From the NCBI GenBank assembly GCA_020200195.1, contig JAIVJE010000424.1, positions 1 to 5,122 on the forward strand: DNA of 5,122 nt, written 5' to 3'. The position numbers and the translations under genes were made by a program. Origin of the DNA: Acidobacteriota bacterium (GTDB lineage: Bacteria > Acidobacteriota > Vicinamibacteria > Vicinamibacterales > 2-12-FULL-66-21). How positions within the stretch are numbered: the first letter of the stretch is position 1; each line of letters starts with the position of its first letter. Of this stretch, positions 1-5,038 are shown in pieces. The notes under the pieces were generated by a model that did no database searches, was not told the DNA's origin, and saw only the letters and a program-made list of their open reading frames with translations.

Positions 1-2
1 TC

Positions 3-743
3 GAAGTGCTCGACCAGATGACGGCGCAGCACCAGGCGGAGCTGCTGCTCGAGCGCTCAATCAACCACTATCGTGGAGCCAACCAGCAGATTGCGGCACG
101 TGTTGCGCGGTGGCGAGGCAAAATTAAACTCGACGACCGTTTGAACAATCTGTTCACGACCGCGCTCAACTCGGGCGATTTGCGCGTGCGCGCGGCCGCC
201 ATCGAGGTCAACCTCGCGGCGCGCGACCGGGAAAAGAGCTCGGCCACCGTCGATCGTCTGGAGCCCGACGCGCGAACCGGAGAGCAAGGACCGCGCGCGA
301 ACGCGCTCTGGGACATCGGCCTGCTCGGGAATCGCCGGATCGAGCCGGAACGGGCGGCGCAGATTCTACTCGCCTCCATTCACGACGCGAACGTGAACAT
401 CCGTTACTGGGCCGTGGAGGGCCTGGCGTATCTGGGAACCGACGAGACGATCGCTCCCCTGCTCGACATCTTCCATGATGATCCCTCGCCGATGATTCGA
501 GAACGAGCCGCCTGCGGGCTCGCGCAATCCCGCATGCTGAGCGAACGACAACGGCGCACTGCAGTCCCGCGCTTACTCAACTTCGCCGACGATCGCTCGC
601 TCGATGCCGAAACGCGCAAGTGGGTGTATCAGGCATTACGGGACATCACCGGCCAGACCTTACCGCATGAGTCTGCTGCATGGAGAAGCTGGTTCAGCCC
701 CCGCGGCGCGCGCTGGAGCCCCGTGGCTCGCGACTCCATGTAA
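3..743 (+). CDS. HEAT-repeat protein, C-terminal part (5' end outside window)
   Basis: The frame is open to the left edge, so the true start is probably outside; a GTG at 6 could start it but nothing favours that. About 246 residues are visible. Counted from that GTG, residues 45-75 and 94-175 show helical-pair repeats with the HEAT pattern: LRVRAAAIEVNLAARD, then ANALWDIGLLGN, then VNIRYWAVEGLAYLGTDE, then PMIRERAACGLAQS. HEAT proteins act as protein-binding scaffolds and carry no catalytic residues, so the partner and role are unknown. The C-terminal stretch RDITGQTLPHESAAWRSWF resembles the usual end of such bacterial HEAT proteins; the last 15 residues (SPRGARW onward) look like a non-conserved tail. 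The stop at 741-743 lies 5 bases before the preferred ligase start. There is no obvious functional link to DNA repair. Family assignment is confident, function is not. Confidence 0.8.
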   Translation, partial: EVLDQMTAQHQAELLLERSINHYRGANQQIAARVARWRGKIKLDDRLNNLFTTALNSGDLRVRAAAIEVNLAARDREKSSATVDRLEPDARTGEQGPRANALWDIGLLGNRRIEPERAAQILLASIHDANVNIRYWAVEGLAYLGTDETIAPLLDIFHDDPSPMIRERAACGLAQSRMLSERQRRTAVPRLLNFADDRSLDAETRKWVYQALRDITGQTLPHESAAWRSWFSPRGARWSPVARDSM

Positions 744-748
744 CGGGT

Positions 749-1438
749 GTGCAGACGACCGCCTTTCCCGACTGGGTCGAGCCGATGGCCGCGACGCTGA
801 CGCAGGAGCGGTTCACCGGGCCGGAGTGGATCTTCGAGCGGAAGCTCGACGGCATCCGCCTGCTCGCGTTCAAACAGGGGGCCGACGTCCGCCTGCTGTC
901 GCGCAACCGGCTGCCACAGCATATCCCGTCGCTCGTCCAGGCGATCGCCGCGCTGCCGGTGGGCGACCTGATCCTCGACGGCGAAGTGACCTGGGATGGC
1001 AGGACCGCTTACCACGTGTTCGACATCCTGTGGCTCGACGGACGCGATGTGATGTCCGTGCCACTCGACGCGCGGCGTGCGCTGCTGAGGGAGTTGCCCC
1101 TTCGAGCGCCCCTCCAGCGCGTCCCCTCCCTCGACGATTCGAAGCCGTGGGAGCGCGCGTGCAACGAGGGATGGGAGATCGGCACCGGTTTCGACACGAA
1201 GCTGCTCCTGGAGCTCCGCGCGCGGCTGGATGCGATCGAGATTCTCGAGCCGCCATTCACGAGAGCCGTGGGTCTTCCCCGCCTCCGCGCGCACTGGGCG
1301 CGTCCCGAGATTGTCGTGCAGGTCGGCTTCATCGAGTGGACAGTACACGGCAAGCTGCGGCATCCCCGGCTGCTCGGCGTTCGCACCGATAAAGTGCCGC
1401 GCGAGGTTGTGCGGGAGGCGCCTGCGCCGCGTGGGTGA
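749..1438 (+). CDS. ligD: LigD-type ATP-dependent DNA ligase domain with internal in-frame deletion
   Basis: This is the ligase module of a bacterial LigD, which seals DNA ends in non-homologous end joining using ATP. From the GTG at 749 (229 aa) the domain begins FPDWVEPMAATLTQERFTGPEW. Motif I is ERKLDGIR with the adenylated lysine at residue 32 (codon 842-844). Motif III is LDGEV (DGE at 77-79), followed by the IIIa-like AYHVFDILWLDGRD. The expected EGWEGVIAK (motif IV), the W-x-K-x-K motif V and the first OB-fold strands are absent: EGWE (residues 140-143) runs straight into IGTGFDTKLLLELRARL, normally 60-65 residues further on. The OB-fold end (ARPEIVVQVGFIEWTVHGKLRHPRLLGVR) is present. 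The product is therefore probably unable to ligate. An ATG at 680 is an alternative start but overlaps the upstream gene by 64 bases and adds residues unlike the family. No strong ribosome binding site is seen at either; coupling to the upstream stop is possible. The polymerase module follows in another frame. Confidence 0.8.
   Translation: MQTTAFPDWVEPMAATLTQERFTGPEWIFERKLDGIRLLAFKQGADVRLLSRNRLPQHIPSLVQAIAALPVGDLILDGEVTWDGRTAYHVFDILWLDGRDVMSVPLDARRALLRELPLRAPLQRVPSLDDSKPWERACNEGWEIGTGFDTKLLLELRARLDAIEILEPPFTRAVGLPRLRAHWARPEIVVQVGFIEWTVHGKLRHPRLLGVRTDKVPREVVREAPAPRG
1413..1418 (+). promoter_or_regulatory. Possible ribosome binding site for the polymerase-domain gene
   Basis: GGGAGG lies inside the end of the ligase frame, 12 bases before the GTG at 1431 and 24 before the GTG at 1443. 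It favours 1431 as the start and is mild support for the polymerase domain being translated as its own protein. The spacing is slightly long, and purine runs are frequent in this GC-rich sequence. Confidence 0.35.
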
Positions 1439-2324
1439 CGGCGTGATTACGCACCCCGAGAAGGTGCTGTTCCCCGCCGACGGAATCACCAAGGGGGAGT
1501 TGGCGTCGTATTACGAGGCGGTTGCGCCGGTCATGCTGCCGCACATCAGCGCCCGTCCGGTCACGATGGAACGGTACCCCGCCGGCATCGGAGAGAAGGG
1601 ATTTTTCCATAAAGACGTGTCGAAAGGTTTCCCGGCGTGGCTGGAGCGCGTCGAGGTTCCGAAGAAGGACGGGACGGTGCACCACCTCGTTGTCGGTGAC
1701 ACGCGATCGCTGCTCTGGATGACCAATCAGAACTGCATCACGCCGCACGTCTGGCCGTCGCGCGCGCCGAAGCTGTACCACCCTGACATCTGTGTCTTCG
1801 ACCTCGACCCGTCCAAAGCAGACGAGCCGGACGTGCTGCGCGCGGCCGCGCTCGGTCTGCGCGACCTCCTGAAGGAACTAGGCCTGCCAAGCTGGCTGAA
1901 GACGTCCGGGTCGAAGGGTTTCCACATCGTCCTCCCGCTCGACGGCAAGGCCGGCTTCGGTGAGGTCTCGAGGTTCGCGCACAGCGTCGGAACGATCCTC
2001 GTCAAGCGTGATCCGAAACACCTCACCCAAGAGTTCAGCAAGGCCGATCGCGGTGGCCGGATTCTTGTGGACACCGGGCGCAACGGCTACAGTGCGACGT
2101 TTGCCGCCGCCTATGCCGTGCGCGCGAAACCTGGCGCGCCCGTGTCCGCGCCGTGCACCTGGGAGGAACTCGAACAAGGCGCGATAGGGCCGCGGACGTT
2201 CACGCTGCGGACGATGACCGGCCGCATCGCCGCCGTGGGGGACTTGTGGTCGGACATGCGCCGCCGGAGACGGTCGCTGCGCCGGCCGATCGAGCGGTTG
2301 CGGCGGATCCAGGCGGGGACCTAA
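1431..2324 (+). CDS. ligD: LigD-type primase/polymerase domain protein
   Basis: This encodes an archaeo-eukaryotic primase-type polymerase module (LigD Pol), which fills gaps and adds nucleotides or ribonucleotides at broken ends in non-homologous end joining. It begins GVITHPEKVLFPADGITKGE, as Pol domains do, and holds RPVTMERYPAGIGEKGFFHKD and LLWMTNQNCITPHVW. The metal-binding DxD pair is in FDLDPS (D124, D126), the nucleotide-binding motif is TSGSKGFHI (158-166), and the third acidic residue is in ILVDTGRN (D214). All are intact. At 297 aa it is about the length of a lone Pol domain. The start is a GTG at 1431 with GGGAGG 12 bases upstream, overlapping the ligase stop by 8 bases; a GTG at 1443 (giving MITHPEKV) is almost as good. 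The open frame continues upstream to about 1230, but that part is a shadow of the ligase gene. Either two coupled genes or one ligase-polymerase gene broken by a frameshift near 1425-1435. Confidence 0.88.
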   Translation: MGDGVITHPEKVLFPADGITKGELASYYEAVAPVMLPHISARPVTMERYPAGIGEKGFFHKDVSKGFPAWLERVEVPKKDGTVHHLVVGDTRSLLWMTNQNCITPHVWPSRAPKLYHPDICVFDLDPSKADEPDVLRAAALGLRDLLKELGLPSWLKTSGSKGFHIVLPLDGKAGFGEVSRFAHSVGTILVKRDPKHLTQEFSKADRGGRILVDTGRNGYSATFAAAYAVRAKPGAPVSAPCTWEELEQGAIGPRTFTLRTMTGRIAAVGDLWSDMRRRRRSLRRPIERLRRIQAGT

Positions 2325-2371
2325 CATTTTTGCCGGACGCGCCGTCTAAGCGACACATCGAGGTTCCGCGC

Positions 2372-2659
2372 ATGGCCAATCCAACCCGCTTTTTCCCGCT
2401 GGGCGCCGCGCCTGGCCAGCTGGTCCGGCTCGTGATGTCAGGCGCCGCCCGTCTGCTCGGCGGCGGCATCGTCGTGGGCATCGTGCTGACGACTGCAGCG
2501 GATCGCGTGCTGCGCGGCGTGTCGTTCGCGGTCAGCCCACTCGACGTACCTGCCCTGGCCGCAGCGGTGCTGACACTGGCGATGGTGTCGGCCATCGCCG
2601 TCGCCCGTCCCGCGCTCAGGGCTGCCCGCATTGCGCCGATTGAGGCACTCCGCGACTGA
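2372..2659 (+). pseudogene. C-terminal remnant of an ADOP/MacB-like FtsX-family permease
   Basis: The 95-residue frame matches the last part of ADOP (acidobacterial duplicated orphan permease) proteins, relatives of MacB/FtsX permeases. It shows the LGAAPGQLVRLVM segment (10-22, family pattern LGA-x3-Q/D-hydrophobic), a transmembrane segment at about 26-44, the linker VLRGVSFAVSPLDVPALAA (47-64; family pattern LL-GV-P-D), a second transmembrane segment at 61-79, and the end ARPALRAARIAPIEALRD, which corresponds to the conserved P-A-R-A-A-x-x-x-P-x-x-A-L-R terminus. Complete ADOP proteins are about 800 residues with two periplasmic domains, so some nine tenths is missing. Recognisable similarity starts abruptly near 2400. 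An ATG at 2372 preceded by CGAGG (2359-2363) with 8-base spacing could still be translated, but a working transporter is not expected. The frame is open upstream into the polymerase gene, but that part is a shadow. It is most likely debris of a deletion. Confidence 0.7.
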
Positions 2660-2690
2660 GGACTGCCGTTTTCGGATTGCACGACGGACC

Positions 2691-2705
2691 CCCGGCGCAG
2701 CCGGG
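2691..2705. terminator. GC hairpin between convergent genes, possible weak bidirectional terminator
   Basis: CCCGGC (2691-2696) pairs with GCCGGG (2700-2705) around the triloop GCA. It sits in the 81-base gap between the permease remnant on the plus strand and the secreted-protein gene ending at 2741 on the minus strand. There is no T-run on either side, so intrinsic termination is doubtful; the location is the main argument. Confidence 0.3.
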
Positions 2706-2740
2706 AGCCCGCCCTGTTGTGTCGGCCGCGCGGACGTAAC

Positions 2741-3445
2741 TTAGTTTTTCGTCACAGTCAACCCGGTGACGGTGGCGTCTGTGTTGTGCGCGAAGCGAAT
2801 GCCGTAGATGCCGTCGGTGGACTTGAGCTTGCCGGCGGTCACCACTGCCGCCTTGTCGTAGCTGCCGACGACGGTGCCATTGATCGCGCACTCGACTTTG
2901 TCACCCTTCACCGAGACGGCGATCTCCTGGGTGACGGGCTCCCCAGGGCCTACGGCCTTGCTGACCGCTGCATTCGCCTCTCCGCGCCTTCCATTCATCT
3001 GAAACGGTTCGGGACCAAAGCCGCGCACGATGAAGTTGCCGTTGCCATAGGCGGCGCAGTACAGATAGCTCTGCTGCGCGGTTCCCATGTCGTTGCCGCC
3101 GATCACGATGCCGTACGGGTGCGGGTGATCGTTCAGGCTCATGTACTTTGCTTCCTTGAACGTCGCCGTCACCGTGTAGTTGCCGGCCGCCTTGTTGGCC
3201 GGATTCCAATACGTCACCGCGGGTCCGGTGGTGACGTGCAGGGCGCCCCCTTCCTGCGCGAGCTTCGCATCCTTGAGCGTCTGTCCCGCCGATTCCTCTT
3301 TGGGGTCGACCTTCCCGGTCCAGCCGGGCACCGAGATACCGCCTCCCGTGACGGCGCGGGCGGTATCCTGCACCTGAGCTCCGAGGAATGGTGAGACGAG
3401 CAAGACTGTGGCGACTGCAAGCGCGGAACTGTGAACGAGACGCAT
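2741..3445 (-). CDS. Secreted protein of unknown function, probable beta-jelly-roll (ConA-like) fold
   Basis: A 234-residue protein with a clear Sec signal peptide: MRLVHSS, a hydrophobic core at about 8-21, and likely cleavage after LGA (residue 23). The mature part is rich in short beta strands and Gly/Asn turns, for example GNYTVTATFKEAKY (88-101), HPYGIVIGGNDM (109-120), QSYLYCAAYGNGNFIVRGFG (125-144), KVECAINGTVVGSYD (183-197) and the C-terminal DGIYGIRFAHNTDATVTGLTV (211-231). This pattern recalls laminin-G/DUF1080-type ConA-like sandwich proteins seen in Acidobacteria and Planctomycetes, some of which bind or act on sugars, but I see no catalytic signature and assign no activity. The ATG at 3445 is chosen because GAGAGG lies 5 bases upstream and the signal peptide begins there; the open frame to 3523 adds non-signal sequence. 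It is probably a single-gene unit, separated from the upstream esterase gene by a terminator-like hairpin. Confidence 0.8.
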   Translation of the reverse strand: MRLVHSSALAVATVLLVSPFLGAQVQDTARAVTGGGISVPGWTGKVDPKEESAGQTLKDAKLAQEGGALHVTTGPAVTYWNPANKAAGNYTVTATFKEAKYMSLNDHPHPYGIVIGGNDMGTAQQSYLYCAAYGNGNFIVRGFGPEPFQMNGRRGEANAAVSKAVGPGEPVTQEIAVSVKGDKVECAINGTVVGSYDKAAVVTAGKLKSTDGIYGIRFAHNTDATVTGLTVTKN

Positions 3446-3450
3446 GGTGT

Positions 3451-3456
3451 CCTCTC
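3451..3456 (-). promoter_or_regulatory. Ribosome binding site of the secreted-protein gene
   Basis: Read on the minus strand, GAGAGG ends 5 bases before the ATG at 3445. It is the best Shine-Dalgarno match in the window and settles the start in favour of the signal-peptide methionine rather than the longer open frame. Confidence 0.7.
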
Positions 3457-3493
3457 TGTGTGAAAGGGGATGTTGTCCGTGATCTCCGCCCTC

Positions 3494-3523
3494 AGCGTAT
3501 GCTCCAAAAGGCCTGCGTGGCAA
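3494..3523 (-). promoter_or_regulatory. Weak promoter candidate for the secreted-protein gene
   Basis: On the minus strand TTGCCA (3523-3518, one mismatch to TTGACA) is followed after 18 bases by TACGCT (3499-3494, a poor match to TATAAT). The pair lies about 50 bases before the ATG. It overlaps the terminator-like hairpin, which weakens the case. Confidence 0.2.
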
Positions 3524-3535
3524 GACGCGGAGGCC
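3506..3535 (-). terminator. Probable intrinsic terminator of the HNH-esterase operon
   Basis: Read on the minus strand, GGCCT-CC-GCGT pairs with ACGC-AGGCC around the loop CTTGCC. This gives 5 + 4 base pairs with a two-base CC bulge, followed directly by TTTT (3509-3506). It begins about 24 bases past the esterase stop at 3560, where a terminator would be expected. The bulge and short T-run make it moderate rather than strong. Confidence 0.5.
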
Positions 3536-3559
3536 GGCTGGGTCGACTGCGGCACTCGT

Positions 3560-4339
3560 TCAGGGCCCCGTCGCGGCCACCCACTGCATGCCCTCGCGCG
3601 CGATCGCGGACGGTACCTCGTGCCCCCCGTCGAATTCGCGGAACGTGACGTCGTAGCCGCGCTGCTGCAGGGCCCGAACAATCCGGCGACTGCAGCGATC
3701 GATGGGAAGAATCGTGTCGGCGATCCCGTGGGAGACGAAGAACCGCGGTCTGCCGTGCGACGTGCCCTCGACGACGAAGCCCGGCGAGAATGCGAGGACG
3801 CGACCGAAGAGGTCGCCGTTGATCAATCCGAGTGAGAGCGCGTATGTTGCGCCATCGGAGAAGCCGCCGACCGCGACGCGCGCCGGGTCGATTGCCACCA
3901 CCTCGAATACGCGTTCGAGGGCGCGGTTCACGAAGCTCACGTCCCGCCCGAAGCTGCCGGCAATGGCGTCCCAGCTGGAATCGCGCGAGTCGGGCGCTAG
4001 CACGGCAACTCCCGCTTCGTCCGCGACGCGACCGAGCCGGCGAAGGACACCTTCGGCGCCCCCACCGGCGCCGTGCAACAGGACGAGAAGCGGGAGCGGA
4101 CTCGAAGCCTTCGCAGGCACCTGCAGGATCGCGTCACGCGTGCCCCCGAGGCCCAGGGCGCGCGCGCCCGTGCCGGACGTTGCAACCCCCGCTCGCGGAC
4201 GTGCGGTGATCCTCCCATCGTCGGCATACTGCTGTTCGCTTGCGTGGCATGTGCCGCCGAGCGCGAACGACGCCAGCGTGCCGCCGGCAATCGCACTAAA
4301 ACGACGGCGTGTGACCTGCGAGCCCGTGTTGACCTTCAC
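3560..4339 (-). CDS. Tat-exported alpha/beta-hydrolase (carboxylesterase / dienelactone-hydrolase type)
   Basis: A 259-residue predicted serine hydrolase. The N-terminus has a twin-arginine signal, TRRRFSAIAGG (about residues 10-20), followed by a hydrophobic stretch ASFALGG, so the folded enzyme is probably exported to the periplasm or cell surface. The core shows LLVLLHGAGGG (oxyanion-hole HG at 89-90), the nucleophile elbow VGGFSDG with Ser161 in G-x-S-x-G, Asp208 in SHGIADTILPI and His240 in FDGGHEVP. The triad and spacing fit the phospholipase/carboxylesterase and dienelactone hydrolase group, which cleave ester bonds of small or lipidic substrates; the substrate cannot be told. The GTG at 4339 is chosen because the Tat motif follows and because it overlaps the HNH stop in GTGA, implying translational coupling. 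The open frame to 4633 is a shadow of the HNH gene. LGGTC resembles a lipobox, but Thr before Cys argues against a lipoprotein. Confidence 0.85.
   Translation of the reverse strand: MKVNTGSQVTRRRFSAIAGGTLASFALGGTCHASEQQYADDGRITARPRAGVATSGTGARALGLGGTRDAILQVPAKASSPLPLLVLLHGAGGGAEGVLRRLGRVADEAGVAVLAPDSRDSSWDAIAGSFGRDVSFVNRALERVFEVVAIDPARVAVGGFSDGATYALSLGLINGDLFGRVLAFSPGFVVEGTSHGRPRFFVSHGIADTILPIDRCSRRIVRALQQRGYDVTFREFDGGHEVPSAIAREGMQWVAATGP
4336..4339 (-). promoter_or_regulatory. GTGA stop/start overlap coupling HNH and esterase genes
   Basis: On the minus strand the esterase start GTG (4339-4337) shares bases with the HNH stop TGA (4338-4336). A 4-base overlap usually means co-transcription and translational re-initiation. 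It decides the esterase start. Confidence 0.6.
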
Positions 4340-4851
4340 GCGTCTCTTTTCGCTCCACGCCGGCTGACGTCGTGCTCTGCGGTGCGTGGCGGCGCCGCAA
4401 ACGACGAGCCACGCACCGCGCGCCAGGCCAGCGTCACGCCGAGGTGGCACGGCCGGCACAGGAGCCGGTAGTTCTCGAGGCCGCACTCTCCGCCGCCGTC
4501 CGCGACCGGAATGATGTGATCCGCTTCCCACTGTGGCCGCGCCGCACGCCAGCGTCGGCGCGCCGCGCGATCCAGCGCCTGGGGCTTCGCACGGGTCCAT
4601 TCCCGATGGGCCTTCACCACGTTCACACCGCACAGGCGGCAGATGCCCTTGTCACGCTTCTTTACTTCCCGGCGCACGTACCAAGGACTGCTGCGGATTT
4701 TCCATTCGTGCACGCAGGCGTCGCCGCAGAATGTCCGCCGCGGCGGCACGACCGGCGCCTTGCACCAGCGGCAGATGGGTCTTCCCGCCTCGTTGCGGTC
4801 GGGTATGCTCCATCGGTCCGCCGTGACGACATTCTGACGCCGCGTACTCAC
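4336..4851 (-). CDS. HNH endonuclease with N-terminal zinc-finger-like segment
   Basis: A predicted stand-alone HNH nuclease of 171 residues (from GTG at 4851). An N-terminal Cys cluster, CRWC (C27, C30) and TFCGDACVHEW (C42, C46), probably binds one zinc. The HNH domain has CRLC (C71, C74), then WEADHIIPVADGGG (Asp111-His112), GLENYRLLC (Asn127, C132) and PCHLG (C135, His136). This is the DH...N...H metal-binding core with a second CxxC pair that typically holds a structural zinc. Such enzymes nick or cut DNA; the target is unknown, and no partner suggesting restriction, phage packaging or a selfish intron is present. The open frame reaches a TTG at 4875, giving 179 residues; neither start has a clear ribosome binding site. 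The stop overlaps the esterase GTG by 4 bases. The tail after about residue 140 is Arg/Ala-rich and poorly conserved in look. Confidence 0.85.
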   Translation of the reverse strand: MSTRRQNVVTADRWSIPDRNEAGRPICRWCKAPVVPPRRTFCGDACVHEWKIRSSPWYVRREVKKRDKGICRLCGVNVVKAHREWTRAKPQALDRAARRRWRAARPQWEADHIIPVADGGGECGLENYRLLCRPCHLGVTLAWRAVRGSSFAAPPRTAEHDVSRRGAKRDA

Positions 4852-4893
4852 GCACAGGATATCGGTAACAGACAATGGCGAGATTAATGGTGA

Positions 4894-5014
4894 ATCGGGT
4901 GATCGGCAATCGGAATCGGCGTTCGGGCGATTGGCGATCGAAATCGGCGATTTTCGATCGCAAAAACCGCGCGATCACACATCACCCGATCACAAGATCA
5001 CCCGATCACCCGAT
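4894..5014. repeat. Intergenic inverted array of degenerate 7-8 bp units
   Basis: The right half (4974-5014) holds consecutive units ATCACAC, ATCACCCG, ATCACAAG, ATCACCCG, ATCACCCG. The left half (4896-4957) reads as degenerate units of the reverse complement: CGGGTGAT, CGGCAAT, CGGAAT, CGGCGTT, CGGGCGAT, TGGCGAT, CGAAAT, CGGCGAT. The outermost parts pair perfectly over 13 bp: ATCGGGTGATCGG (4894-4906) with CCGATCACCCGAT (5002-5014). It occupies most of the gap between the divergent HNH and right-end genes. The function is unknown; units are too short and have no spacers for a CRISPR. It could be a simple-sequence expansion or a structured intergenic element. Confidence 0.7.
4934..4961. repeat. 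Perfect 10-bp-stem hairpin inside the repeat array
   Basis: GCGATCGAAA (4934-4943) pairs with TTTCGATCGC (4952-4961) around an 8-base loop; with one bulged T the stem extends two pairs and leaves a GGC loop. There is no T-run downstream on either strand (the plus strand is followed by AAAAACC), so it does not look like an intrinsic terminator. It may be a protein-binding palindrome in the divergent intergenic region or a by-product of the repeats. Confidence 0.55.
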
Positions 5015-5038
5015 GATTTTGGTGTAGTCTCGGAGCAG

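Noticed and set aside
604..1392. Long plus-strand open frame of 262 codons across the HEAT end and ligase
   Set aside because: Arg/Ala/Pro-rich translation typical of a GC-rich shadow frame; the ligase motifs lie in the other frame.
1230..1430. Upstream extension of the polymerase frame
   Set aside because: Translation before 1431 is unlike any LigD segment and overlaps the real ligase frame over its whole length.
629..1492. Long minus-strand open frame of 287 codons
   Set aside because: Antisense to the ligase domain, with no recognisable domain; frame openness is due to high GC.
2153..2371. Upstream extension of the permease-remnant frame
   Set aside because: It overlaps the polymerase C-terminus, and the translation is not hydrophobic or permease-like.
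4237..4263. Lipobox in the esterase N-terminus (LGGTC)
   Set aside because: Thr directly before Cys does not fit the usual Gly/Ala/Ser, and the upstream region is a Tat-type signal without a clear lipoprotein pattern.
4340..4633. Upstream extension of the esterase frame
   Set aside because: It is antisense-free but lies wholly within the HNH gene in another frame, is Arg/Pro-rich, and would put the Tat motif 100 residues inside the protein.
4652..4978. Minus-strand open frame of 108 codons through the repeat array
   Set aside because: It overlaps the HNH gene in another frame and translates the simple repeats; no ribosome binding site or domain was seen.
4974..5014. CRISPR-like repeats
   Set aside because: Units are only 7-8 bp, directly adjacent, with no unique spacers and no cas genes.
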